NCBI GenBank assembly: GCA_038746745.1
Contig: JBCDKJ010000001.1
Location: forward strand, 124,001-188,000
DNA length: 64,000 nt
Direction of reading: 5' to 3'
DNA from: JANQIO01 sp038746745
GTDB lineage: Bacteria; Pseudomonadota; Gammaproteobacteria; Pseudomonadales; Halieaceae
In this document: positions 1 through 9,130 of the stretch, one piece after another
Numbering within the stretch: the first letter of the stretch is position 1
Layout: the number at the start of each line of letters is the position of its first letter
Made by a program: the position numbers and the translations under genes
Notes under the pieces: model-generated
Told to the model about the DNA's origin: nothing
Database searches by the model: none
The model's input: only the letters and a program-made list of their open reading frames with translations

Positions 1-1002
1 GGCGGCGGCCGTGGCGGGCAGTTCGTCTGCCAGGGCCACGGCGAGGAAGGTCACAATATGCTCGGCCATTTGCGCCCTCTCAAATGGTGGGCTCCGCTCG
101 ATGACATCATGGCCCAGGTCTGCCAGCAGTGCCGCTGCTTCTGACAGTGCCTGGGCGCAGTCCGAGTCGATCTGGATGCCATTGCTACTACCGTTACTCA
201 CCGCTATGCGCAGCGGTCCTGGGTCCTGGTTTACAGCGTCGGTGTATAGCCCCGGCTTATCTGGCGCACTGTAAAGCGCACCTGTCTCTAACCCTTCGAC
301 GCCATCAAGCACGCTGGCACTGTCTCTGACGCTGCGCGTAATCACGTGCTGAACACCCAGTCCAAACCAGACTTCACTGAACTCCGGACCAGTGGGAACT
401 CGGCCACGGCTGGGTTTGAGGCCAAACAGCCCGCAACAGGACGCTGGAATCCTGATAGACCCGGCAGAGTCGTTGCCATAGGCGATCGGCACGGCACCGC
501 AGGCTATCGCCGCAGCGGCACCTCCCCCGGAACCGCCGGTTGAATGATCTACATGCCATGGATTGTGGCAAGGGCCATGCAATAGGGATTCTGTTGTGAT
601 TGACGAGGAGAGCTCCGGCACGTTGGTGGTGCCGAGGGGTACTAACCCAAGCCGGCGGAATCGACGCACGATCTCGTCGTCACTGGGCTGCTTGGCACCG
701 TCGGAGAGTCTGGTTCCAAAATAGCGTTTGGCACCTGCTACAAAGCCAAGACAGTCTTTCATGGCGATGGGCACACCGGCTAGTGGCCGCTTCTCAGCAC
801 CGAGGCCAAGATCGGCTGCAGCCTGACGAGCGATCTCTTCTTCGAGTTCAACGAATGCGTTGATTTGAGGGTCCACCACTTCAATGATGGCAAGACTGCA
901 ATCCAAGGCTTCATCTGCAGACAAGGTGCCCGCCGCGATGTGCGCCGCAAGTTCAGTGGCATCCCAGCTTGCATACTCAGTCAGATCCGCAAATCTGCTC
1001 AT
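1..1002 (-). CDS. Amidase-signature family amidase (3' part outside window)
   Basis: Amidase-signature enzymes hydrolyse carboxamides with a Ser-cisSer-Lys triad. The frame opens at ATG 1002 after a GAGG ribosome site and runs off the left edge, so the C-terminus is missing; 334 residues are visible. The catalytic Lys is in PIAMKD, the cis-Ser in TGGSGGG (the usual SSGG has become SGGG, keeping the first Ser), and the nucleophile in DSAGSIRIPA. No signal peptide is visible, so the enzyme is probably cytoplasmic. It lies downstream of a LysR gene on the same strand and near a peptidase/transporter cluster, which suggests a role in using amides. The substrate cannot be read from sequence. Confidence 0.9.
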   Translation of the reverse strand, partial: MSRFADLTEYASWDATELAAHIAAGTLSADEALDCSLAIIEVVDPQINAFVELEEEIARQAAADLGLGAEKRPLAGVPIAMKDCLGFVAGAKRYFGTRLSDGAKQPSDDEIVRRFRRLGLVPLGTTNVPELSSSITTESLLHGPCHNPWHVDHSTGGSGGGAAAAIACGAVPIAYGNDSAGSIRIPASCCGLFGLKPSRGRVPTGPEFSEVWFGLGVQHVITRSVRDSASVLDGVEGLETGALYSAPDKPGLYTDAVNQDPGPLRIAVSNGSSNGIQIDSDCAQALSEAAALLADLGHDVIERSPPFERAQMAEHIVTFLAVALADELPATAAA

Positions 1003-1213
1003 CTTGCTACCTCAGCGCCAACTTCTCTGCCAACCCCACCAACCCCGCAAACTCCACCAGCCCGGTCAAAGCACCTCTGATGCACCCTGACTACGCCTAC
1101 AGGTTAGCCATCCTGCCGTCGCATCAGGAGATGCCTATGGCGGTTTTGCCGGTGCATGTTGCGCAACAGCATGCAGGGCTTAGCGCGTTGCAAACAAATG
1201 CTACAGGTTTGGT

Positions 1214-2218
1214 CTATCCGACTGGCGTATTGAGCTGGTCGATATCCTCACGGACGGCCTTGAAGAGCCATTCGCGAAAGCGCTTGAGAGAAGGGTTATT
1301 CCAGCGGTCCACCCGTGCAAAGAACCAGTAGGTCCATGGCGTCACAGGGCCGAATTCGGCATTGCCAGCACCGATTTCTACGAGATAACCCGCGCTGAGG
1401 TCAGGTGCGGCGACCAGCCGGTTGGTAAGAGCAACGCCTCGGCCCTGGCGGGCTGCTGCCAGCGTCATATGACCGTCCCACAGCCTCGGGCCGTGAGGTT
1501 CTGCATCCTCGATATCAAATTCATCCAGCCACACCCGCCAACTGTCAAAATCCTCTTCGTGTAACAGATCGACTTTGAGCAGGTCCTCGGGAGACTCTAT
1601 GGTTGGCTGGTTCTCAAGAAACTCCGGGCTCGCTACGGGAATAATCGGTGGCTTGGCAAACTCTGTGCCCCTGACGCCTGGAAACGGTGTCTCGGTGGAC
1701 GCGTCCTGTGGCAGCAGACGGATATCAATATCTGCCTCCATACGGGTAAGGTCGGCGCCGTCGTGGGTGGATTTCAGTTCCACATCGATTCCCGGATACA
1801 AGGCTTCGAACTGCGCCAGATGCTCTACCAGCCAATGCAAGGCGAAGCCCGGCATGCACCACACCTGGATATGGTTTTCGATACCTTGCTTGATCAGCCC
1901 CCTGGTCGCGTCGGCAATGTCATCGATGGCTCGGCCGATTTGCGCGTGATAGTGCCTGCCCTCTTCCGTCAGCATTGCCCCGGCAGCCGTGCGCTCCACC
2001 AGCCGTGTACCGGTCCAGTCTTCCAAGGTTCGCAGGTGCCGGCTGATCACAGCATGGTCCCTGGCCAGGGCCTGCGCCGCGCGACGAATACCGCCCAGTC
2101 GCGCGACCGCGTCAAAGGCGCGCAGGGCCTCAAAGGGAGGCGTTGCTTTGCGCTCTGGTGGACGCGAACGGACCGTGCGCTCGCCTGAACCCGCATTGCT
2201 GCGATCTGGACTGCTCAT
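1214..2218 (-). CDS. LysR-family transcriptional regulator (GcvA-like)
   Basis: A 334-residue DNA-binding regulator. The winged helix-turn-helix covers about residues 27-88 (FEALRAFDAVARLGGIRRAA... then HAVISRHLRTLED), followed by the periplasmic-binding-protein-like effector domain typical of LysR proteins. The first 25 residues are a charged, low-complexity extension. It starts at ATG 2218. It lies upstream of the amidase on the same strand and is divergent from the P1 peptidase gene at 2471, so it could control either; I found no clear palindromic LysR box in the 252-bp divergent gap. The effector is unknown. Confidence 0.9.
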   Translation of the reverse strand: MSSPDRSNAGSGERTVRSRPPERKATPPFEALRAFDAVARLGGIRRAAQALARDHAVISRHLRTLEDWTGTRLVERTAAGAMLTEEGRHYHAQIGRAIDDIADATRGLIKQGIENHIQVWCMPGFALHWLVEHLAQFEALYPGIDVELKSTHDGADLTRMEADIDIRLLPQDASTETPFPGVRGTEFAKPPIIPVASPEFLENQPTIESPEDLLKVDLLHEEDFDSWRVWLDEFDIEDAEPHGPRLWDGHMTLAAARQGRGVALTNRLVAAPDLSAGYLVEIGAGNAEFGPVTPWTYWFFARVDRWNNPSLKRFREWLFKAVREDIDQLNTPVG

Positions 2219-2470
2219 CTACTCATGTCTGCCTGCCATACCGTGTTGTATCACTTGCACTAATCAAAGACCAACCCACAGCTTGTCTTGCCTGCGGGGC
2301 CTCTGCTGGAGCCTGCACGGGTCTCCCTGCCGCGGTAGCTGCTGCCCGTTGACCGTGCGTCACCACCCTGTGCGTACTGCGCATCTCCGCAGTCGGCAGT
2401 ATTTCACTTACCATGTTTGCTCAGCGAGAGATATTCCAGCGCGACGCACCGATAGCGGACTGGAAATCAG

Positions 2471-3961
2471 ATGAAGGAACAGCGAATGAAGGATGCGGCA
2501 CTCGAAAAAGCCGGAGCGAGCGGCGTTTGGCAGATTTTGCATTGTAAGCGGAGGCTGCACGGCGTTGCCGCTGCTATGTTGATGAGTGCAGTAACCACTA
2601 GCCAGGCGCAGGTGGATGACCAGTCAGGCTTGGCCATAACGTTGAACGACGGATTCTCTTCAGACTCTGCCCTGACGTTCGATTGGCCAATGCTGGAAAT
2701 TGGCACTGGACAGTATGAGGACGGCCCCACTGGGGTCACCGTCATCAGATTCAAGCGGCCGGTGCGGGCCGCTATTGATGCACGGGGCGGCGGACCCGGC
2801 ACCATCAATAGCGAATATTTGAAGCTGGGTTACCACTTTCCCAGCACCGACGCCGTGGTATTCGCAGGTGGTTCCTGGTACGGGTTGGAAGCTGCAACCG
2901 CCGTTACGTCAGCGCTCAAGGATGACGGTATTCGCAGCGGACACTGGACCAACGTGGGGTTAGCGTTGGGATCAATCATCTATGACTTCGGAAGCCGCAG
3001 GCTCAATGAGATCTACCCGGATCAGCGTCTCGCACAAGCCGCATATCGCGCAGCGAAACCCGGGCAATTCCCTGTCGGCGCTTACGGAGCAGGACGCTCG
3101 GTGGTCTTTGGCGGTGCCTTTGGTTGTAACGCCAAGTCGGGTCAAGGCGCGGCTTATCAAGAAATAGGCGATCTTAAGATCGCCGTCTTCGTGGTGGTCA
3201 ACGCGCTGGGAGTTGTAGTGGATCGGGACGGCAACATCACCGCCTGTTTCAAAGGCAGTGATTGGCCTGAGTCGATGAAGGTGAAGGATCTGCTCGCCTT
3301 TTCGCCGGACAACGTGCAACCGGGATGGAACGGGGAACGTGAGCTCTCTGCCGAGCAAGCCCTGGAGAAGAAGAACACCACAATTTCGCTGGTGGTTACC
3401 AACCGGCGCTTACATACCGCTGAGCTACAGCGTCTTGCCGTGCAGGTCCATACCTCGATGGCGCGAGCTATTCAGCCCTTCGCCACAGAAATGGACGGCG
3501 ATGTGCTCTATGCGGTGACAACAGACGAAATTGAGGAAGGTCCAGGAAGCTTTCTTCCCAGCTATGAGATCGGCCTGGTGGCGAGTGAGTTGATGTGGGA
3601 CGCCATTCTTGCTGCGGTGCCAGAGCAGCCCAGGGCACCGGCGCTTGCTGATGACCAGGTAGCTGCAGAGGCTCCTGACAAAGCAACACTGGGTCGCTAT
3701 GTCGGTGAGTACAGCTTCAGTCGTTTCGCCACCCTCGAAATCACCCGTCGACGCGGCCAGTTGTACGCGCGCGCTATCGGTGAACGTGACGTGTTTGCCA
3801 TACCCCGCAATAAAGCGGTCGCCCTGACACCGGTATCCCGGAATCGCTTCACCCTGCCGAATAGTCGCTATCCCATTGAGGTGGTCTTTGATGATGCAGG
3901 AGTGGTACTGAACCCGGGCCGTTGGGAGCAGCGCGCCTTATTGACTCGCGCGGCAGACTAG
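2471..3961 (+). CDS. Exported P1-family (DmpA/S58) peptidase with C-terminal DUF3471-like domain
   Basis: P1/DmpA enzymes are self-cleaving Ntn aminopeptidases acting on N-terminal (often beta- or D-) amino acids. Here an N-terminal signal peptide ending near SQAQ is followed by the fold's landmarks: GPTGVTVI, LGSIIYDFG and VVNALGVVVD. The processing site Asn302-Thr303 lies in NTTISLVVTN, and RAIQPFATEMDGD follows. The catalytic Thr is therefore present. Residues about 405-496 (LGRYVGEY... to NPGRWEQ) form an extra domain resembling the DUF3471 tail usually attached to S12 serine hydrolases, which is unusual for this family. ATG 2486 has a better AAGGA site than ATG 2471 and may be the real start. 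The next gene begins 11 bp after the stop. Confidence 0.82.
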   Translation: MKEQRMKDAALEKAGASGVWQILHCKRRLHGVAAAMLMSAVTTSQAQVDDQSGLAITLNDGFSSDSALTFDWPMLEIGTGQYEDGPTGVTVIRFKRPVRAAIDARGGGPGTINSEYLKLGYHFPSTDAVVFAGGSWYGLEAATAVTSALKDDGIRSGHWTNVGLALGSIIYDFGSRRLNEIYPDQRLAQAAYRAAKPGQFPVGAYGAGRSVVFGGAFGCNAKSGQGAAYQEIGDLKIAVFVVVNALGVVVDRDGNITACFKGSDWPESMKVKDLLAFSPDNVQPGWNGERELSAEQALEKKNTTISLVVTNRRLHTAELQRLAVQVHTSMARAIQPFATEMDGDVLYAVTTDEIEEGPGSFLPSYEIGLVASELMWDAILAAVPEQPRAPALADDQVAAEAPDKATLGRYVGEYSFSRFATLEITRRRGQLYARAIGERDVFAIPRNKAVALTPVSRNRFTLPNSRYPIEVVFDDAGVVLNPGRWEQRALLTRAAD

Positions 3962-3972
3962 GAAGTACCCGC

Positions 3973-5259
3973 ATGAACGACACGCAGCTTTCTTCGGCGC
4001 CGCTCGCTGGGGAGTATTTCACACCGGAAGCAGACTGCCCCAGCGAGCAGGTCGCTTCGGTTCGCGATCTCTATGCGGGCAGGATATATCCCCAGCAGCA
4101 GGTCAGCGCCTTCAGTCATATCGAACGCCTGTTCCCTTCGCGCAGAATTGCGCGTGGCCCCGCGCCTGCACCGCTGATCGAAGCCCCGGTCACATTTGAA
4201 GAGTTGCGCTTAAAATCTGGCGGTCGCGACTACGATCTGTACGACGTGCTGTCACTCAATCGCGTGGCTGCGCTGCTCGTCCTCAAAGACGACCGGATCT
4301 GCTTTGAGCACTATGAATTCGGGCTTAATCAGCAGTCGCGCTGGATGTCGATGTCTATTGCCAAATCCATCAGTTCGACACTGGTGGGTATCGCTATAGC
4401 CGAGGGGCTGATCGAGTCGATTGACGACCCGCTTGAAGACTACTTGCCGCAGTTACGTGACGGCGCTTACCAGGGCGTTGGTATCCGCCAGCTATTGCGA
4501 ATGTGCTCAGGCGTAGACTGGCTGGAGGACCCGACAGACCCAGAAAGTCACCGCAGCATCATGCTGGAACTACAACTGACGCAGCAGCCTGGTGCAATTC
4601 TCGCGTTTATGAGCGGCCTCAAACGGATCGCGCCGCCCGGCACGCGCTGGAACTACAGCACTGGCGAAACGCATATTGTTGGCGAATTACTGCGAGCGGC
4701 GACGGGTGAAAGTCTGGCAGACTACGCCTCCTCGAGATTGTGGGTGCCCCTGGGTATGGAGGCTGATGCAAGCTGGTGGCTGGAGTCGCCGGGTGGGCTT
4801 GAAGTCGCCGGCAGCGGCATCAGTGCCACGTTACGAGACTATGCTCGATTCGGACTCTTTGCGCTGCATGGAGGCAAGGTGGGCGACAGGCAGATGGTGC
4901 CTGCTAGTTGGTTTGCTGACGCCAGCTCACCGTTTATCGTTGATGGCGTGCGAATAAACTATGGGTATCAGTGGTGGCCTGTCTATGACCTAGAAGACGA
5001 CGAGGGCCTGGTCGATGCAAACAGTGCAGACACCGCGCCCAAGGGCGTTAACAAGCCTATACCCTCAAAGGACCACTGGCACGGAGCGTTTATGGCGGCT
5101 GGTCTGTTTGGGCAACACATCTATATTCACCCCAGAGAGCGCGTTGTTGTTGTGCTCTGGAGTGCACAGTCGAAGCCGCTCGATGGCGAGGTGGTCGACG
5201 AGCGCGCCTTTTTTAATGCTGTTGTTCGCCAGCTTAAACGCACGTCCCCAGTTCCATAA
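3973..5259 (+). CDS. S12 / beta-lactamase-family serine hydrolase (cytoplasmic)
   Basis: A 428-residue member of the class-C beta-lactamase / D-aminopeptidase fold. The SxxK nucleophile motif is S128-I-A-K131, the second motif is Y228-S-T (the family often has YSN), and a GAFMAAG segment near the end stands where the third motif is expected. I chose ATG 3973 because GGAAG overlapping the upstream stop codon sits 7 bp before it; a longer in-frame opening at 3922 would overlap the peptidase gene. No signal peptide is seen, unlike the other two S12 genes in this window, so it probably acts in the cytoplasm. It is cotranscribed with the upstream P1 peptidase and probably with the POT transporter. 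The substrate (peptide, ester or lactam) is unknown. Confidence 0.87.
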   Translation: MNDTQLSSAPLAGEYFTPEADCPSEQVASVRDLYAGRIYPQQQVSAFSHIERLFPSRRIARGPAPAPLIEAPVTFEELRLKSGGRDYDLYDVLSLNRVAALLVLKDDRICFEHYEFGLNQQSRWMSMSIAKSISSTLVGIAIAEGLIESIDDPLEDYLPQLRDGAYQGVGIRQLLRMCSGVDWLEDPTDPESHRSIMLELQLTQQPGAILAFMSGLKRIAPPGTRWNYSTGETHIVGELLRAATGESLADYASSRLWVPLGMEADASWWLESPGGLEVAGSGISATLRDYARFGLFALHGGKVGDRQMVPASWFADASSPFIVDGVRINYGYQWWPVYDLEDDEGLVDANSADTAPKGVNKPIPSKDHWHGAFMAAGLFGQHIYIHPRERVVVVLWSAQSKPLDGEVVDERAFFNAVVRQLKRTSPVP

Positions 5260-5260
5260 G

Positions 5261-5288
5261 GTGAATGCCGTAACGTGAATGCCATAAC
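5261..5288. repeat. Tandem 14-bp repeat, 2 copies, right after a stop codon
   Basis: Two copies of a 14-bp unit (GTGAATGCCGTAAC then GTGAATGCCATAAC, one mismatch) begin one base after the TAA of the serine hydrolase. They fill most of the gap to the transporter. This is one of about ten such boundary arrays in the window. Confidence 0.85.
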
Positions 5289-5303
5289 GCGCTTTAACAA
5301 TCG

Positions 5304-6689
5304 GTGACTTCCGTCTACTACACAGCCGGAGAATCGCTTCCGACAAACCAGGCTGAAGACATCCTTGGCCACCCCAGAGGGCTCGCGTATATCGTTTTTG
5401 CCGAGGCCTGGGAGCGCTTTTCCTTCTACGGTATGCAGGCGCTACTCGTGCTCTATATGGCTTCCTATCTGCTGCAGGATGGCAAGAGTGATGAGGTCCT
5501 GGGGTTTGTGCAGTTTGCCGATTTGCTGCGCGCGGTGTTCGGCGATCTGTCGATTCAGGCGATGACTGCGCAGATTTTTGGTCTGTATGTGGGCCTGATT
5601 TATCTCGCCCCCGTGTTGGGCGGGTTCCTTGGGGATCGTTATCTGGGCAGGACCAGCGCGGTAATGCTGGGCGGTACTGTTATGGTCGCCGGACATTTCC
5701 TGATGATCTACGAGCAGGCGTTTCTTGTCGCACTAGCCCTGCTGATTATTGGTTGTGGTCTCTTGAAAGGGAATCTGGCAGCGCAGGTTGGCGCACTATA
5801 CGAAAAAGCGGACCAGCGTCGGGACACAGCATTCACGCTCTACAACGTCGCTATAACGGCAGGAGGCACAACGGCCCCACTGATTTGCGGCACGCTTGGC
5901 GAGCGTCTTGGGTGGCACTATGGTTTTGGTGCTGCCGGCGTAGGCATGCTGGTGGGCTGCGCCGTCTACTTTTGTGGGCGCCACCACCTTCCCGCGGATG
6001 CACCGTTCGACAAGCAGGCACGACAAGACCACTGGGCGCCTGGCGATAGGGAGAAGCTTGTTGCGATTGCCGCGCTCATTCTCGTCGCGGCGCTGTTCTG
6101 GACTGGCCAGACACAGGTCTGGAATAGCTATCCGCTGTGGATACAAGCCAGAGTCGACCGCGATCTGCTGGGCGTCAGCGTTCCGATTTCCTGGTTTCAG
6201 TCGATTGATGCCGGTGCGGCGCTGCTGTTAGTGCCGCCGGTGCTGTGGCTTTGGCGCAGACAGCGGCTGGGACGGGGTGAGCCCTCTGAAATAAATAAAA
6301 TTGCGCTCGGGTTTGCTGTCCTGGTGCTCGCCTTTCTCACTCTGGCAGTGGCTGAATGGGACGCGACACCACAGCAGCAGGTGACTATGGGATGGTTGAT
6401 GGTTTTCCACCTGCTGGTGGGGGCAGCCTTCCTCTTTATTGGCCCGGTTATGATGTCGCTGATATCCCGCAGCGCACCCCTTCGCATTAACGCAACGCTC
6501 GTTAGTTGTTACTACCTCGCGATCTTTCTGGGAGGCTTCCTGAGCGGTTGGCTGGGACGCTTTTACGAACCTCTGGGCCCCGCCAATTTCTGGTTTATGC
6601 ACGCAGGCATTGCCATTGCTGGCGTGACTGCGATGCTGTTTCTAAGAACATTTTTGCAGCGTGCACTTCTACCCGCACACACGGGATAG
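5304..6689 (+). CDS. POT-family proton-dependent oligopeptide transporter
   Basis: A 461-residue polytopic inner-membrane protein of the proton-coupled di/tripeptide symporter family. The N-terminal helix carries the POT signature EAWERFSFYGMQALL, followed by GGFLGDRYLGR in the loop after TM2, KGNLAAQVGALY, and FTLYNVAITAG in place of the usual FYxxINxGS segment. It opens at GTG 5304; no strong ribosome site is visible, and no ATG occurs before the signature helix, so the GTG start is accepted. It follows two hydrolase genes and precedes a TonB receptor gene, which suggests uptake of peptide fragments released in the periplasm. Confidence 0.9.
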   Translation: MTSVYYTAGESLPTNQAEDILGHPRGLAYIVFAEAWERFSFYGMQALLVLYMASYLLQDGKSDEVLGFVQFADLLRAVFGDLSIQAMTAQIFGLYVGLIYLAPVLGGFLGDRYLGRTSAVMLGGTVMVAGHFLMIYEQAFLVALALLIIGCGLLKGNLAAQVGALYEKADQRRDTAFTLYNVAITAGGTTAPLICGTLGERLGWHYGFGAAGVGMLVGCAVYFCGRHHLPADAPFDKQARQDHWAPGDREKLVAIAALILVAALFWTGQTQVWNSYPLWIQARVDRDLLGVSVPISWFQSIDAGAALLLVPPVLWLWRRQRLGRGEPSEINKIALGFAVLVLAFLTLAVAEWDATPQQQVTMGWLMVFHLLVGAAFLFIGPVMMSLISRSAPLRINATLVSCYYLAIFLGGFLSGWLGRFYEPLGPANFWFMHAGIAIAGVTAMLFLRTFLQRALLPAHTG

Positions 6690-6906
6690 CCACACCTCCC
6701 CTTCTAAATCTGCTCCTCGTGCGGGCCCGGTAGCCATATTTCAACGCTTTCGCGATGACGTTTTGAGCTGATTTCGACAAAGTATCTGGACTGGTGTCTC
6801 TAACGCACCCCCAATGTCTGATTTGGCAACTTTTGTGACAATCTCGCTGAGCTACCATCTGATACCAAGAGTGAAGCTTTCTGATTCGTGCCCAACGGGG
6901 GAAACC

Positions 6907-9039
6907 ATGAAAAAACAACTGAGCCATAGTGTCCTGACAGCGACCCTGCTGATGGCACCATTGCCACTGGCCGTTGCCCAGGCGCAAGAAAAAGCAGATG
7001 GTACTTCGCGAGCGCTTGAAGAAGTGATTGTTACAGCGCAGCGGCGGGAGCAGTCACTGCTCGAGGTGCCAATGTCGGTGGCGGCATTTTCCCAGGACGA
7101 ACTGCGCCAGCGCGGGGTCACTGCGCTGTCGGAGCTGCAGTTTGCGGTTCCTGGCATGACCATGCGAGAAGACGGGCCAGGCAGCAACACGATATTCCTG
7201 CGTGGGGTCGTCAACCAGTACGGGGCTGGACCGGTGGTGGGCCAGTTTCTCGATGAGATTCCGGTGGCATTAACGGCCGGTGACCAGTTGGATATCCGGG
7301 CGACTGATTTGGCCCGGGTTGAGGTTCTCAAAGGCCCTCAGGGCACCCTGTTTGGTCAGGGTTCTATGGCGGGAGTTGTGCGCTACCTCACCAATAAGCC
7401 GAACCTTGAAGAGACCCAAGTGGGCTTCACCGCGCAGTCGGCATATGTTGAAGATGGAGACCCGGAAAACATCATTACCGGTTTTGTCGACGTTCCTCTG
7501 AGCCAGGAATCACTCGGCCTGCGAATTGCAGGGCGGTTCCAGGAGGGCGGCGGTTGGCAGGACCAGCCCGAGGCAGGCATTAAAAATGGTAACGGCCAGG
7601 ATCTGGTCAACGTACGTGCCCTCCTCCTCTGGCGCGCTACGGACAGCGTGGATGTGGAGTTGATGTACAACGTACATCAGAACGAAATTGAATTGGGCCT
7701 GGGCTATGAAAATCCAGATCGGACAGTTTTTGTAGCGGGTGACCCCAGCACTCGACTGATTCCCAAGGACTTGGAATACGAAATCACTGCACTGACGATT
7801 AACGCCGATCTGGGCTTTGCCAATTTTGTCAGCGCTACCGCCTATATCGACGTCGATCATGAATACCCTTTCGCCTACCAGTGTGGCAGTGATACCAACT
7901 GTGGACCGTTTGAAGGAAACGACGATCGCTTCGATACCAACGAGCAATTCACGCAAGAGTTTCGGCTGGTCTCAAACGGTGATGGGCCCTTCTCCTGGAC
8001 GGTAGGTGCTTTCTACCGAGAACTCGATGACCAGTTGATCGCCGATTACCGCACATTTGAGGGCGTCCCGAACGATCTGCCTGTGCTGGTCTTTGAAGAT
8101 CGGTTCTTTGAGGAAACGACGTCGGAGTCGTTTGCTGTTTATGGTGACCTGTCCTACGACATTACCGAACGGTTCACCGTGGGCGTGGGTGGTCGCTACT
8201 TCGAAGAGGATCGTGAGCAGTTGCAGAGCTGCTGCCTGATCCTGGAAGAACCGATTGTTGAACAGAGTGGAAGCTTCGACTCCTTCGACCCGCGTGTTTA
8301 TGCACGCTATGCACTCAATGACAACATCAATGTGTACGGTTCAGTGTCTGAAGGTTTTCGTAGCGGCGGCTTTAACGATGCTGGCGATCCGCCCTATGAT
8401 CCTGAGGATTTGCTGACCTATGAGTTGGGGATCAAAGGTTCAACCAGCGACTCCAGATTGTCCTTTGAGGTTGCTGGCTTTTATAACGACTTTTCCGACA
8501 TGCTGCGCCGCGGTCTGGTCTTCAACGGCTTCAACTTTACATCTCAACTTAGCAATATCGGCGACGTAGACATTTACGGCCTGGAGGGCGGCCTGGCGTT
8601 CCAGGCAACGGATAGTCTGTCTCTGTCAGCCACGGCTTCCTGGCTTGATTCCGAGGTTAAGGACATCCGTGCAGACGACGCCACTAACCTTCCTGGCGAC
8701 GAGTTGGATTATGTTCCAGAGCTTAGCTATTCACTGAGCGGTGTCTACGACTTCCAGTGGGGCGCTGGCAGGTCAGGCTTTGTGCGCGTCGACTACAACT
8801 ACCGGGATGAAGTGAGCTATATCGATCGGTCCTCTTTCGTCGTATTGCCGCAGTTTTCTGATTCCTTCGGGCTCCTCAATGCGCGAGTCGGACTCGCCTT
8901 CAATGAAGCCCTCAGTGTAGAGCTGTTTGGCACCAACCTGACCGATGAGAACGAGTGGCAGGACCCCTACCACAACTGGCGCAACGCCAACCGCACGCGT
9001 CCGCGTTCAGTGGGTTTGCGGCTTCTCTACGAACCTTGA
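6907..9039 (+). CDS. TonB-dependent outer-membrane receptor
   Basis: A 710-residue receptor. ATG 6907 follows a GGGGGA site and opens a clear signal peptide (MKKQLSHSVL... cleaved near AQAQ). A TonB-box-like EEVIVTAQRRE comes next, then the plug domain (VPMSVAAFSQDEL, LRGVVNQYGAGP, GPQGTLFGQGSMAGVV) and a 22-strand-type barrel ending in VGLRLLYEP. It has no N-terminal signalling (STN) domain, so it transports without the FecIR mode of regulation. Its type is common for uptake of organic compounds in marine Gammaproteobacteria. The position after the POT gene suggests peptides or amides as ligand; this is inference. Confidence 0.92.
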   Translation: MKKQLSHSVLTATLLMAPLPLAVAQAQEKADGTSRALEEVIVTAQRREQSLLEVPMSVAAFSQDELRQRGVTALSELQFAVPGMTMREDGPGSNTIFLRGVVNQYGAGPVVGQFLDEIPVALTAGDQLDIRATDLARVEVLKGPQGTLFGQGSMAGVVRYLTNKPNLEETQVGFTAQSAYVEDGDPENIITGFVDVPLSQESLGLRIAGRFQEGGGWQDQPEAGIKNGNGQDLVNVRALLLWRATDSVDVELMYNVHQNEIELGLGYENPDRTVFVAGDPSTRLIPKDLEYEITALTINADLGFANFVSATAYIDVDHEYPFAYQCGSDTNCGPFEGNDDRFDTNEQFTQEFRLVSNGDGPFSWTVGAFYRELDDQLIADYRTFEGVPNDLPVLVFEDRFFEETTSESFAVYGDLSYDITERFTVGVGGRYFEEDREQLQSCCLILEEPIVEQSGSFDSFDPRVYARYALNDNINVYGSVSEGFRSGGFNDAGDPPYDPEDLLTYELGIKGSTSDSRLSFEVAGFYNDFSDMLRRGLVFNGFNFTSQLSNIGDVDIYGLEGGLAFQATDSLSLSATASWLDSEVKDIRADDATNLPGDELDYVPELSYSLSGVYDFQWGAGRSGFVRVDYNYRDEVSYIDRSSFVVLPQFSDSFGLLNARVGLAFNEALSVELFGTNLTDENEWQDPYHNWRNANRTRPRSVGLRLLYEP

Positions 9040-9065
9040 GACTCCTGGGTGTAACCCGAGCAATT

Positions 9066-9091
9066 GGCAGCGCCTGGCGCTGCCTTTTTTT
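9066..9091 (+). terminator. Rho-independent terminator after the TonB receptor
   Basis: A perfect 8-bp GC-rich stem (GGCAGCGC, loop CTG, GCGCTGCC) is followed directly by seven T residues, 27 bp after the receptor stop codon. It should separate the peptidase-transporter-receptor unit from the MOSC gene. Confidence 0.9.
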
Positions 9092-9130
9092 ATTCCCCGC
9101 ACTCACTATTGTGATCCTTAAGGAGCGTCG

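Noticed and set aside
1003..1213. Short plus-strand frames in the gap between amidase and LysR genes
   Set aside because: They lack ribosome sites and family features; the 211-bp gap shows only a C-rich stretch.
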